A stretch of DNA of 34,414 nucleotides from Bacilli bacterium. Lineage in GTDB: Bacteria > Bacillota_I > Bacilli_A > RF39 > UBA660. The notes beneath the pieces were generated by a model. That model ran no database searches. It was given only the letters and a program-made list of their open reading frames with translations, and had not been told where the DNA came from. Positions 1-8,284 of the stretch are shown here, one piece after another (positions within the stretch are counted from its first letter, which is position 1; each line of letters starts with the position of its first letter). The DNA lies in contig CAAGPL010000031.1 of the NCBI GenBank assembly GCA_900771805.1, forward strand, positions 1 through 34,414, written 5' to 3'. A program made the translations under genes and the position numbers.

Positions 1-192
1 ATTACTATTATTAGTTAAAATAAATCCTATTAAACCTACTATTACAATAAGCATACCTATAATAATTATACCACCATTACCATGTTTACCAGAAAAAGCT
101 TCTTTTACAACTGATGCAGTATATAAATATCCATAATGTTTCATGGATATTTTATCAAATAAATCAACAACGTTTTCTACATTTTGTTCCAT
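1..192 (-). CDS. Small membrane protein, 3' end outside window
   Basis: The first 64 codons of a minus-strand gene run off the window edge. The ATG at 192 follows a strong GGAGG site with good spacing, so the start is well supported. The visible part has a mostly soluble stretch of about 40 residues, a Gly/His/Asn-rich turn (GKHGNGG), then a hydrophobic segment at about residues 42-60, so it is probably a single-pass or larger membrane protein. It lies 27 bp after the sensor-like membrane protein ending at 220 and is probably in the same transcript. I do not recognise a family and the C-terminus is not visible. Confidence 0.6.
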   Translation of the reverse strand, partial: MEQNVENVVDLFDKISMKHYGYLYTASVVKEAFSGKHGNGGIIIIGMLIVIVGLIGFILTNNSN

Positions 193-219
193 ATTAATCC
201 TCCATAAGAAAGAAAAGTA

Positions 220-909
220 TTACTTCTTTTCCTTTTCTAATTCTATTCCATCATTTTCTAATGTAAAATACATTAAAAATGTTATAAATGTTTCCATTGC
301 AGTCATTAAAAGCCATTCTGGATGAATTGACTGAATTACCATTATTGCAGACCCACCAGCAATAAATATGAATAATGGTGCATACTTTGTTCCTTTTATA
401 CTTTTTGGATTCGTAAACATAAAAAGCAAACATAAAATAACACAAGCTTCAACAAACATATAAAGCATTTCAACAGATTTACCATAAGTATACATAACCA
501 TATTATTTTCAATATGATATTTCATAGGTAATATAAATATTAATAATGTAATTATAAAATATACAATTATTGATACTATATTAATTTTTTTATAAATATT
601 TTCAAAATTATTATTATCTCTTCTTGAAATAACAAATATATATCTTGTAAAAGTAATTATCCAAGTTAATAGATACATTAAATATAGTTTTAATACAACA
701 CTATTTATAAGTGGAATTTTTTTATAATTCCTACAAGTAATAACGCAAAATAGTTCAATTATTATTCCTATAAAATTAGAAATAACTAAAACATTATATA
801 ACTTTCTTTCAAAATTATTTTTATAAGATTTTTTCTTAGATGTTATTAAATATATTAATAACAAACTATAAAACAAACTGCATATTGTAAAAAACATCGT
901 ACTATTCAT
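220..909 (-). CDS. Seven-helix membrane protein resembling the sensor part of a histidine kinase, no kinase domain
   Basis: 229 residues with about seven hydrophobic segments (roughly 1-23, 37-59, 71-95, 109-129, 142-165, 177-197 and 199-217) and a short charged tail ending in EKEKK. The last helix region (HPEWLLMTAMETFITFLMYF, then TLEN) resembles the membrane sensor half found in front of histidine kinase domains in low-GC Firmicutes. Here the frame stops right after that point and no H-box or ATPase domain follows in any frame before the next gene. The ATG at 909 has a GGAGG site eight bases upstream. The gene is separated from the upstream ligase by about 60 bp. It could be a stand-alone sensor, a partner of the next small membrane protein, or a remnant. 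The assignment rests on recalled pattern similarity only. Confidence 0.6.
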   Translation of the reverse strand: MNSTMFFTICSLFYSLLLIYLITSKKKSYKNNFERKLYNVLVISNFIGIIIELFCVITCRNYKKIPLINSVVLKLYLMYLLTWIITFTRYIFVISRRDNNNFENIYKKINIVSIIVYFIITLLIFILPMKYHIENNMVMYTYGKSVEMLYMFVEACVILCLLFMFTNPKSIKGTKYAPLFIFIAGGSAIMVIQSIHPEWLLMTAMETFITFLMYFTLENDGIELEKEKK

Positions 910-971
910 AATAAACCTCCATCTAAGAATATTGTATCATAAATATAATATTTATCTATATTTTTTACTAT

Positions 972-2885
972 TTATTTTACAAGAGTTTTACAATAACTTT
1001 TATTATTATCAAACTTATAAACAAATTTTTTATCTGGAATTCCTTCAACTTTCATTACCGATTCTACATACTTTTGTAACTTTTCTTTAATAGAAGAATC
1101 ATATCCTTCCTTTAGATTTATATCTAACTTATATTCTCCAGATTCAAGTAAACTTATATTACAATCTAAAACAGCATCATAAGAAGATACTATATCTTCA
1201 ATTTGAAGAGCTTGTTTATTTATTTTCCTAACTTTTGTTAAAGGAAAATCATCTCTAAATTTAATTGCTACTGGGCAATGATAAGCTTGGAAAGAATCCA
1301 TTTTACTCTCGTCATAAGAAGCAATTATCTGTTTAAATATCTCATCTTCTTGCCCTTTAAATTCTTCTTTAAGAGAAATATGAGCTTTTGGTGCATGATT
1401 ATCAATTTTATCTTGAACAGACACTACACTACATTTTTCAATAGCAGGATTAGTAGATATTTCATTTTCTATATCACAAGTAAAGATTTTATAACCACTT
1501 CTTGGTATCATGTCTTTATATCTACCTTTAAAAAATATAAATGATCTTCCGTTTTTATCTGTTATACCAGGTTCTTTTTCTCCGCAGTCACCAGTATGAA
1601 GCCAAATTTTTCCATCAGAATGTTTTTTAAAAGTTTCCTTTGTTTGTTTTTCATTTTTATAATATCCAAGAGCTACCGATGGTCCGTTTATTATTATTTC
1701 ACCTTGCTCACCATCTTTTACTTCTTCTTCTGTTCCAGGTTTTATTATTTTTATTATATTTTCACCAATAGGAACCCCTACAGTACCTTCTAAATAAGAA
1801 TCATATGTATTAGTAGCTAAAGTAGTATAATTTTCTGTCATCCCAAGACCAAATAATAGTTTTGTATGACTATTATGTTGTTTTAATAAGCTATTAATTC
1901 TTTCATTTTCTTCTAAAGTCATACTATCACCACCCGCAGCATACATAGTTGCGCAGCTTAAATCTTTATTTTTTAGTTTTTTGCTCTCTAATAGTGGAAT
2001 ATAGTAACTTGGTACACCAGAAAATATATTTATATCATTCTTCTTGAAATAAGAAGGTAATTTTTTTTGATTGAAAACAGGTACTATAACTATTTCTGTT
2101 CCTTCAACTAACCCTTTATGCAAATTAGCACTACCATAAGCAACAAAAGGAACTAAAACATCTAAATTCTTTTGACCTGGACTAAAAACAATATTTTCTT
2201 TTTCAAAATTTCGAAGTAAGCCTTCAGCATTTTCGTTTCCTATCATTGTAAATTTTGGTTTACCACCCGTAGTTCCACCTGTTGGATGCATTATAGCAGG
2301 GGTTCCAAGTTCTAAATCAACTGCTTTTAAATCATTAATGGCATTACCATTATTAAATAAATTATCTAAATTTAAATAATTATCTTTAGTATATTTACCT
2401 TTTACTTTTCTTTCTAAAGCCTCATGTACATTGTAAATAGTTTTTACATTCTTAGGCAATGATCTAGACGGAGACATAGGTAATATATCTATATCTAAAT
2501 CAGAATTAGCCTGATTTATTTTATCACAAATCATTCTATTTTCGGTAACAGCAATAAATTTTGGTTCTAATAATTTCAAAGAATATTTTATCTCATCAAT
2601 AGGAGCAGTTGGATATATCATACAAGGTATAGCTCCTATCTTATTTAAAGCATAAAGTAAGTATATAAATTCAGGTGAATTAACACAACAAAAAGCTATT
2701 CTATCACCTTTTTTTATATTTAACTTGCTTACCAACCCATAAGCTACATCATCTATATTTTTAATTAATTTTTCATAAGAAATTTTATTTCCAAAATAAT
2801 CTATTGCATTTAATTCAAGTCTTTCTTTTGAAGACTCAACAAGCCTTTGGTACATAGTTAATATTTTATTTTCATCATATATCAT
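972..2885 (-). CDS. ANL-superfamily acyl-CoA synthetase / AMP-binding acid ligase
   Basis: 637 residues. The protein should activate a carboxylic acid with ATP to an acyl-adenylate and pass it to CoA or another thiol. Visible core motifs are the P-loop-like TGGTTGGKPK near residue 205, GLGMTEN near 350, LHTGD near 430, FKGRYKDMI near 455, and a C-terminal PLTKVRKINK holding the likely catalytic lysine near 555. About 80 residues follow that motif, an unusual extra tail of unknown function. The ATG at 2885 has GGGAGG just upstream. The gene has its own promoter and a leader with a terminator-like hairpin (see 2915-2957). No fatty-acid or polyketide genes adjoin it, so the substrate cannot be told from context. 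Family call is secure; substrate is unknown. Confidence 0.85.
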   Translation of the reverse strand: MIYDENKILTMYQRLVESSKERLELNAIDYFGNKISYEKLIKNIDDVAYGLVSKLNIKKGDRIAFCCVNSPEFIYLLYALNKIGAIPCMIYPTAPIDEIKYSLKLLEPKFIAVTENRMICDKINQANSDLDIDILPMSPSRSLPKNVKTIYNVHEALERKVKGKYTKDNYLNLDNLFNNGNAINDLKAVDLELGTPAIMHPTGGTTGGKPKFTMIGNENAEGLLRNFEKENIVFSPGQKNLDVLVPFVAYGSANLHKGLVEGTEIVIVPVFNQKKLPSYFKKNDINIFSGVPSYYIPLLESKKLKNKDLSCATMYAAGGDSMTLEENERINSLLKQHNSHTKLLFGLGMTENYTTLATNTYDSYLEGTVGVPIGENIIKIIKPGTEEEVKDGEQGEIIINGPSVALGYYKNEKQTKETFKKHSDGKIWLHTGDCGEKEPGITDKNGRSFIFFKGRYKDMIPRSGYKIFTCDIENEISTNPAIEKCSVVSVQDKIDNHAPKAHISLKEEFKGQEDEIFKQIIASYDESKMDSFQAYHCPVAIKFRDDFPLTKVRKINKQALQIEDIVSSYDAVLDCNISLLESGEYKLDINLKEGYDSSIKEKLQKYVESVMKVEGIPDKKFVYKFDNNKSYCKTLVK

Positions 2886-2914
2886 ATTTTCCTCCCATAA
2901 ACTCCCTTTTTACT

Positions 2915-2957
2915 CTAAAAATAAAAGGCCTTGATTTTTGCAAACAAGACCCTTTTA
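2915..2957 (-). terminator. Terminator-like hairpin in the acyl-ligase leader (possible attenuator)
   Basis: On the minus strand the arms AAAAGGGTCTTG and CAAGGCCTTTT pair around an 11-nt loop and are followed by ATTTTTA. The hairpin sits about 30 bp before the ligase start and downstream of a good promoter, so it could attenuate the gene. It could instead be the terminator of the upstream NUDIX gene, 100 bp away. Confidence 0.55.
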
Positions 2958-3008
2958 TCTGCCTGCCAAATAATGTTTCTGTACAAGCAAACATCTATAA
3001 AAATTACG
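2958..3008 (-). promoter_or_regulatory. Structured 5' leader upstream of acyl ligase
   Basis: Between the predicted transcription start near 3008 and the terminator hairpin there is another hairpin (arms ATGTTT/AAACAT, 2973-2994). On the minus strand GATGTTTGC (2987-2995) can pair 8 of 9 bases with GCAAAAATC in the terminator loop and stem (2933-2941). That would give alternative folds. I do not recognise a known riboswitch or T-box core. Confidence 0.35.
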
Positions 3009-3014
3009 ACGAAT

Positions 3015-3042
3015 ATATTATCATAATTTCTATATTTGTCAA
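3015..3042 (-). promoter_or_regulatory. Sigma-A-type promoter for acyl ligase leader
   Basis: A perfect -35 TTGACA (3037-3042) is followed after 16 bp by TAATAT (3015-3020) on the minus strand, about 130 bp before the ligase ATG. Confidence 0.6.
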
Positions 3043-3058
3043 GTTTTTACAATTCAAA

Positions 3059-3529
3059 TTATTTTATTATACAATGAACTATTTTATTGCTTTCTATTAG
3101 ATTTGTTATTATATTTGGTCTAACATCCATAATATTCAATTTGGAAATATCATACCATTTGTTTACAACGTTTGTTTTATCCAAGGTTTTTATTTCACTA
3201 ATTTGATTTATTTGTTTATTGTTAATTTTATAAATAAATAATAACTCGTGAAATTCTTTTCCGTTGTGTTTAAAGAAATTTTCCGAAACATTTATAAGTT
3301 TAATTTCTTTTTTATTTACTTTAATTCCAATTTCTTCTTGTATTTCACGAATCAAAGCCTCTATTGTTGTTTCACCGTATTTTACCCTACCACCAATCAA
3401 TGAATAATAATTATCTTTTTCACACTTTTGAAGTAAAACCTTATTATCATTCACAAAAATTCCAGCAACACGAAAATTAAATTTAAAATTACTTTCATCA
3501 TCTTTTATTATAATATCTTTTTTCTGCAT
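3059..3529 (-). CDS. NUDIX hydrolase
   Basis: 156 residues with a complete NUDIX box: G47, E53, then REIQEEIGI (61-69), which matches the GX5EX7REUXEEXGU pattern that binds the metal and catalyses hydrolysis of nucleoside-diphosphate-linked substrates. The length is that of a single-domain member. The ATG at 3529 has a TGGAGA site. It starts 21 bp after the ligA stop, so the two are probably co-transcribed. The substrate cannot be read from the sequence; (d)NTP house-cleaning or sugar-nucleotide hydrolysis are both possible. Family call is secure. Confidence 0.88.
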   Translation of the reverse strand: MQKKDIIIKDDESNFKFNFRVAGIFVNDNKVLLQKCEKDNYYSLIGGRVKYGETTIEALIREIQEEIGIKVNKKEIKLINVSENFFKHNGKEFHELLFIYKINNKQINQISEIKTLDKTNVVNKWYDISKLNIMDVRPNIITNLIESNKIVHCIIK

Positions 3530-3550
3530 ATTTTCTCCATAATGAATACT

Positions 3551-5530
3551 TTATTTTATGATGTTTTCAATCTCTTCTTCTTTATATATTTTAACACCAA
3601 GCTTTAATGCTTTATCGTATTTAGAGCCTGGTTTATCTCCTACGATAACACCAGTTGTCTTTTTAGTAACCGAATTTGTTACCTTAGCACCTTTATCCTC
3701 TAGAATCTTAGTTAATTCTTCTCTTTTATACTTCTTTAAAGTACCTGTTAAAACAAAAGTCATACCAGATAACGTATCATCTGATGAGTCATTTTTATAC
3801 TCAAAATTTAATCCCATATTTTTTAAATTTTCTATTAATTTCAAATTAATGGAATCATCAAAATATAATCTTACACTTTTAGCTATTATCTCACCTATAT
3901 CATTAACATTCGTTAATTCATCAATATTAGCATTAATTATATTATCTATATTTTTGTATCTTTTAGCAAGTATTTTAGCTGTTTTTTTACCAACATGTCT
4001 TATTCCTAATGCAAAAAGAACCTTTTCTAAAGAATTGTTTTTTGAATTTTCAATACTTATAAGTAAGTTGTTAACACTTTTTTCTCCAAAGCCTTCAAGT
4101 TCTATTAAGTCTTCCTTATGATTTGATAAAAGGTATATATCAGATATAGATTTAATAAATCCCATATTGTAAAAATCTTCTATTATCCTTTCACCAAGTC
4201 CATCTATGTTCATTGCGTTTCTTGATGCGAAATGAATTAAAGCTTCCATCTTCCTTGCAGGACATAAATCATTTTTACAAAAGTAGTTAGCATCTTCTTT
4301 AACTAGTTTTGATGCGCACATTGGACAATTTTCTATCATCTTAAATGGAATTTCTTTTCCTATTCTTCTTTCTTTTTTTACTTCAACTACTTCTGGTATT
4401 ACGTCACCTGCTTTTCTAATTGAGATAACATCTCCTATCCTTACGTCTTTATCTAAGCAATAATCTTCGTTATGAAGTGTTGCTTTTGATATAACAGAAC
4501 CTGCAACATGAACTGGTGAAAAAAGTGCATTAGGTGTTATCTTACCTGTTCTTCCGACTGTAAACTTTATTTCTTTTAAAGTAGTTAAAACTTCTTCGGC
4601 TGGAAATTTATATGCTATTCCCCATCTAGGTACTCTTTCTGTAAATCCTAATTTTGCCTCATCTTCCAAACTATTAACCTTTAATACAACACCGTCTATT
4701 TCAAAAGGAAGATTAGGTCTTTTACTTCCTAAATCATCTATGTAATTAATTATATCATTTACGTCTTTAGCAAGACCATTTAACTTATAATTAGTTTTAA
4801 AACCTAATTCTTTCAAAAATTCTAAAGCTTCACTTTGAGTTTTTATACCATACTTATCTGGATTAGGTATGAAATATGCCATAAAGTCCAAATTTCTTTT
4901 TGCAGCAATCTTACTATCTAATTGTCTTACAGAACCTGCTGCTGCATTCCTTGGATTAGCAAATAAATTATCTCCTTTTTCTTCTCTTTCTTTATTACAC
5001 TTTTCAAAAGAAGCCTTACTCATATATATTTCACCACGAACTTCTATATCAAGTTTCTTATTAAGTTTTAAAGGGACTGATTTTATAGTTTCTACATTAT
5101 GAGTAATATTTTCACCTATAATGCCATCACCTCTTGTTGCAGCCCTTTTAAGCACACCATTTTCATATAATAAAGAACCAGATAATCCGTCCATCTTAGG
5201 TTCTAAAGTATAAATTGCATTAGGACAAGTCTTTTTTATTCTTTCATCAAAAAGAACTATTTCATCTTCATTAAATATATCATCAAAAGAAAGCATAGGA
5301 GTTTCATGAGTTACCTTTTCAAATTTATCTACTACTTTTCCACCTACTCTTAAAGTTGGTGAATCACTTCTTTTTAAATTAGGATATTTCTCTTCTAATT
5401 TTACAAGCTCACTATAATAATCATCATATTCTTGGTCAGTAATACTTGGATTATCATGCACATAATATTTAACACTTGCTTCATTTATTATATTTACTAA
5501 TTCATCCATTCTTAATTTTATTTTATCCAT
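3551..5530 (-). CDS. ligA: NAD-dependent DNA ligase LigA
   Basis: 659 residues, the normal length of bacterial LigA, which seals nicks in replication and repair using NAD. The order is an N-terminal Ia-like region with YYVHDNPSITDQEYD (NMN binding), the adenylation domain with K112 in KMDG, an OB fold, a four-cysteine zinc finger (CPMC ... C ... C near 400-425), helix-hairpin-helix repeats (about 440-570), and a C-terminal BRCT domain from about 585. The usual ELK-IDG motif reads EPKMDG here, with the lysine and DG kept. The ATG at 5530 has a GGTGA site. recA lies upstream behind its own terminator; the NUDIX gene follows closely. Confidence 0.97.
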   Translation of the reverse strand: MDKIKLRMDELVNIINEASVKYYVHDNPSITDQEYDDYYSELVKLEEKYPNLKRSDSPTLRVGGKVVDKFEKVTHETPMLSFDDIFNEDEIVLFDERIKKTCPNAIYTLEPKMDGLSGSLLYENGVLKRAATRGDGIIGENITHNVETIKSVPLKLNKKLDIEVRGEIYMSKASFEKCNKEREEKGDNLFANPRNAAAGSVRQLDSKIAAKRNLDFMAYFIPNPDKYGIKTQSEALEFLKELGFKTNYKLNGLAKDVNDIINYIDDLGSKRPNLPFEIDGVVLKVNSLEDEAKLGFTERVPRWGIAYKFPAEEVLTTLKEIKFTVGRTGKITPNALFSPVHVAGSVISKATLHNEDYCLDKDVRIGDVISIRKAGDVIPEVVEVKKERRIGKEIPFKMIENCPMCASKLVKEDANYFCKNDLCPARKMEALIHFASRNAMNIDGLGERIIEDFYNMGFIKSISDIYLLSNHKEDLIELEGFGEKSVNNLLISIENSKNNSLEKVLFALGIRHVGKKTAKILAKRYKNIDNIINANIDELTNVNDIGEIIAKSVRLYFDDSINLKLIENLKNMGLNFEYKNDSSDDTLSGMTFVLTGTLKKYKREELTKILEDKGAKVTNSVTKKTTGVIVGDKPGSKYDKALKLGVKIYKEEEIENIIK

Positions 5531-5582
5531 TTTATCACCATAAATATTATAACAAAATTTATTTAAAAAGTCTTAAATATAA

Positions 5583-5614
5583 ATAAAAAACAAACCAGTA
5601 ATTAACTGGTTTTA
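5583..5614 (-). terminator. recA terminator
   Basis: On the minus strand AAACCAGT and ACTGGTTT pair around TTAAT-type loop bases, followed by GTTTTTTATTT. It starts directly after the recA stop at 5617. Confidence 0.85.
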
Positions 5615-5616
5615 TA

Positions 5617-6633
5617 TTATTTTTTATTTTTTTCTTTTTTCAATATACCATGGCTTTCACGAACCTTTTGTTCTATTTCTTCCTTAATTGTAGGATTATC
5701 TCTTAAAAATGCTTTAGCATTTTCTTTACCTTGCCCAATTTTTTCACCCTTATAAGCATACCATGCACCACTTTTATCAACAATTCCAATTTCAGATGCT
5801 AAATCAAGTATTTCAGCCTCTCTTGATACACCAGTTCCATACATTATTTCAACTTGTGCTGTTTTAAATGGAGGTGCTACCTTATTTTTTACAACTTTAA
5901 CGTTGGTTTTATTACCAATTACATTATCACCGTTTTTAATCTGCTCTCCACGTCTTACATCAAGTCTTATTGTTGAGTAAAACTTAAGTGCTCTTCCACC
6001 TGGAGTAGTTTCTGGATTACCAAATAAAACCCCAACTTTTTCTCTTAATTGGTTTATAAATATCGCAATAGTATTAGTTTTATTAATAGTACCAGATAAC
6101 TTTCTTAAGGCCTGACTCATCAATCTTGCTTGTAGTCCTACATGACTATCACCCATTTCTCCTTCTATTTCAGCTTGAGGTACTAATGCTGCAACTGAAT
6201 CAATTACAACTATGTTAATTGCTTCACTTCTAACTAATGCTTCACAAATTTCTAAAGCTTGTTCTCCTGTATCTGGTTGAGATAATAAAAGTTCATTTAT
6301 ATCAACACCAAGATTCTTTGCATAAACAGGATCAAGTGCATGCTCAGCATCTATAAATGCCGCTCTACCACCTGCTTTTTGCACTTCTGCTATTGCCTCT
6401 AATGCAAACGTTGTTTTACCTGATGATTCTGGACCATATATTTCAATTATTCTTCCCTTTGGATAACCCCCAACACCAAGAGCAATATCAAGAGTTAAAG
6501 AACCAGATGATACTACATCTATTTCATTATGTGTTTCTTCTCCTAACTTCATTACAGAACCTTTACCAAATTGTTTTTCTATATCTTGTAAAACTTGTTC
6601 TAAAGTTTTGTCCTTTTCAGTTTTTTTTACCAT
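5617..6633 (-). CDS. recA: Recombinase RecA
   Basis: 338 residues. RecA forms filaments on single-stranded DNA, drives strand exchange and stimulates LexA self-cleavage. The Walker A motif GPESSGKTT is at about residues 65-73, Walker B is VVIDSVAALVP near 140, and the loop NQLREKVGVLFGNPETTPGG (DNA-binding L2 area) is intact. The C-terminal tail is short and lysine-rich. The ATG at 6633 follows AGGAGG with 10-nt spacing. The gene has its own promoter, an SOS box and a terminator, so it is monocistronic. It follows pgsA as in Bacillus, but cinA is missing between them. Confidence 0.98.
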   Translation of the reverse strand: MVKKTEKDKTLEQVLQDIEKQFGKGSVMKLGEETHNEIDVVSSGSLTLDIALGVGGYPKGRIIEIYGPESSGKTTFALEAIAEVQKAGGRAAFIDAEHALDPVYAKNLGVDINELLLSQPDTGEQALEICEALVRSEAINIVVIDSVAALVPQAEIEGEMGDSHVGLQARLMSQALRKLSGTINKTNTIAIFINQLREKVGVLFGNPETTPGGRALKFYSTIRLDVRRGEQIKNGDNVIGNKTNVKVVKNKVAPPFKTAQVEIMYGTGVSREAEILDLASEIGIVDKSGAWYAYKGEKIGQGKENAKAFLRDNPTIKEEIEQKVRESHGILKKEKNKK

Positions 6634-6667
6634 GTATTTGTATCCTCCTATTAATTAATACAATTTC

Positions 6668-6696
6668 ATTATAAATGATATTTTTTTAAAAATCAA
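6668..6696 (-). promoter_or_regulatory. recA promoter
   Basis: -35 TTGATT (6691-6696), a 17-bp spacer and a perfect -10 TATAAT (6668-6673) on the minus strand, about 30 bp before the recA ATG. Confidence 0.85.
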
Positions 6697-6705
6697 GTAC
6701 ATTTT

Positions 6706-6719
6706 CGAACAATTGTATG
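6706..6719. promoter_or_regulatory. Candidate LexA (SOS) box of recA
   Basis: CGAACAATTGTATG differs by one base from the Firmicutes SOS pattern CGAAC-N4-GTTYG. It lies about 10 bp upstream of the -35 element of the recA promoter. The position is close to, but not over, the core promoter. Confidence 0.7.
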
Positions 6720-6747
6720 AATATTGCAAAATTTTTAATGCAAAAAT

Positions 6748-6778
6748 TAAAAAAACTCCCATCAAAAAGGGAATTTTT
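6748..6778 (-). terminator. pgsA terminator
   Basis: On the minus strand AAATTCCC and GGGAGTTT pair around an eight-base loop, followed by a run of T. It separates the pgsA unit from the recA promoter. Confidence 0.8.
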
Positions 6779-6782
6779 GTTT

Positions 6783-7403
6783 TTATTTTTCTTTTATTTC
6801 TTTATTTTTACTATCTGTTTCAAATATTATATCTTTGTTCATAACATAATATTGAACTCCTGAAATTACGGAAAATATAGTTGCCAATATAAGTAAGAAA
6901 CCTGCAACATTTAAATTAAATAATTCAAATGGTAAATTATAACACATAGTTAGTACCACACCTAGCATTAAGAAAGTTGTTTTAACTTTACCTGTTTTAA
7001 TTGCTGCAATAACTTTACCCTTACTTCCAGCAATCATTTTAATAGTATCAACTACAGTGTCCCTAAATATTATAATAACCGTTATTATAGGACTTACAAA
7101 ACCTTGTGAACTTAATATAATTAAACTTGAATTAACTAACATTTTATCCGCAATAGCATCAACCATTTTTCCAAAATCAGTAACCATATTATACTTTCTT
7201 GCAATATGACCATCCAAAAAGTCCGTAATAGATGCAACTGCAAATATTATAGCCGCTATAAAATATTTTAAATCAACTGTTATAGTACCTATTATATATT
7301 TTGGAAAATCAATATTTACCATATAAAATGGAAATAATAATAAAGTTATAAGTATAACTGTTAAAAATATTCTAAGCATTGTTAATTTATTAGCTACATT
7401 CAT
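6783..7403 (-). CDS. pgsA: CDP-diacylglycerol--glycerol-3-phosphate 3-phosphatidyltransferase
   Basis: 206 residues. The enzyme joins glycerol-3-phosphate to CDP-diacylglycerol at the membrane, the committed step to phosphatidylglycerol. The full CDP-alcohol phosphotransferase motif DxxDGxxARx8GxxxDxxxD is visible starting DFLDGHIAR, around residue 61. Several hydrophobic helices surround it. The ATG at 7403 is preferred over a TTG three codons upstream because AAGGAG abuts that TTG and stands nine bases from this ATG. It follows the RodZ-like gene after 16 bp, as ymfM-pgsA does in Bacillus. Confidence 0.95.
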   Translation of the reverse strand: MNVANKLTMLRIFLTVILITLLLFPFYMVNIDFPKYIIGTITVDLKYFIAAIIFAVASITDFLDGHIARKYNMVTDFGKMVDAIADKMLVNSSLIILSSQGFVSPIITVIIIFRDTVVDTIKMIAGSKGKVIAAIKTGKVKTTFLMLGVVLTMCYNLPFELFNLNVAGFLLILATIFSVISGVQYYVMNKDIIFETDSKNKEIKEK

Positions 7404-7419
7404 AAATATCAACTCCTTT

Positions 7420-7899
7420 TTAACTTTCTAAATAAGTTATTCCACTTAACTCATCTTTATTTGGATTTATATACTCAGTTATTAAAACATAACCAATTAA
7501 TATCATTAAAAGTAATATAATTAAAGTAACAATAATTGGAATTATCTTAGATTTTTTCTTTTCTTCTATAGTATAAGGAGAAGAAATCTTTTTTTCCTTT
7601 GTTTGTTCTTTTTGTTTTTGTAGTGATGCCTTTTCTATTTCTTTAATAGGTATTTTTGATGTTTCTTCGAAGAAAAATTCATTAAATTCATCCATTATTT
7701 TATCTTCATCTAAACCTAAATATTTAGCATAATCTCTTATAAAACATTTTAAATAAAAAACATCTTTAAATACTTTTAAATTACCTTCTTCAATATTTTC
7801 AATTTGAGATACTCTTAGGTTAAGGTCTTCAGCAGCCTCTTCAACACTAACACCGTGATTTTCTCTGGCTAATCTTAACTCTTCACCAATTTCTTTCAA
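7420..7899 (-). CDS. rodZ: RodZ/YmfM-like membrane-anchored helix-turn-helix protein
   Basis: 159 residues: an N-terminal Xre-type helix-turn-helix (about 1-68, starting KEIGEELRLARENHGVS), a charged linker rich in K and E, one transmembrane helix (about 122-145) and a short outer tail. RodZ proteins link the MreB cytoskeleton to the wall machinery. This one lacks the large extracytoplasmic domain of Escherichia RodZ. A longer frame opens at 7992, but its first 31 codons lie in the RNase P RNA gene. The TTG at 7899 has AAAGGAG eight bases upstream, so it is taken as the start. The order with pgsA and recA matches Bacillus ymfM-pgsA-recA. Confidence 0.85.
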   Translation of the reverse strand: MKEIGEELRLARENHGVSVEEAAEDLNLRVSQIENIEEGNLKVFKDVFYLKCFIRDYAKYLGLDEDKIMDEFNEFFFEETSKIPIKEIEKASLQKQKEQTKEKKISSPYTIEEKKKSKIIPIIVTLIILLLMILIGYVLITEYINPNKDELSGITYLES

Positions 7900-7920
7900 A
7901 ATAGTCACTCCTTTATTTAT

Positions 7921-8284
7921 AATAATTATTTTAATAAGCCACGTTCTGTACCAATTACTTGGCTGCAAACATTTATCTATGTTATAAAACATCCCTTACT
8001 CCGTTTTTATTTCTTCGTAAAGGTTCCCCTACCAAATTTGGGTTTCTCACTCATGGGGTTTACCCGTTCCACTTAATTCGTTTCCAAATTAATTCGTCAC
8101 TATGGCACTTTATACCTAATATAACCATATTTAAAACTTAGGTTACCTCGGCGCCGTTAGGATTAAATCCTACCAAAGGTTATTTATTCCCTTTGCATGA
8201 ACACTTACGCCCATTACAGGAAGCGTGTGAGCGTGGACTTTCCTCTACTATTTAAATAGCAGCGTTTGCATAAAAATAATTATT
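7921..8284 (-). ncRNA. rnpB: RNase P RNA, type B
   Basis: This is the catalytic RNA that trims tRNA 5' ends. The minus strand carries the conserved GAGGAAAGTCC near the 5' end (about 8229-8245), AAGTGCCATAGTGACGAA, GAAACCCAAATTTGGTAGGGG and AACGGAGTAAGG in the middle, and ACAGAACGTGGCTTA at the 3' end (about 7935). The arrangement is that of the Bacillus type B RNA. Outer bases 8270-8284 can pair with 7921-7935 as helix P1, which fixes the ends to within a few bases. The 5' end overlaps the gpsB stop codon and the 3' end stops about 10 bp before the ribosome binding site of the RodZ-like gene. No terminator is visible on either side. Confidence 0.95.

Noticed and set aside
3558..4121. 187-codon plus-strand frame opposite ligA
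   Set aside because: It is antisense to conserved ligase codons and has no ribosome site or family pattern.
6357..6674. 105-codon plus-strand frame opposite recA
   Set aside because: It is a shadow of the recA reading frame and runs through the recA promoter.
7900..7992. Longer start for the RodZ-like protein at 7992
   Set aside because: Those codons lie in the conserved 3' part of the RNase P RNA, and a TTG at 7899 has the ribosome site.
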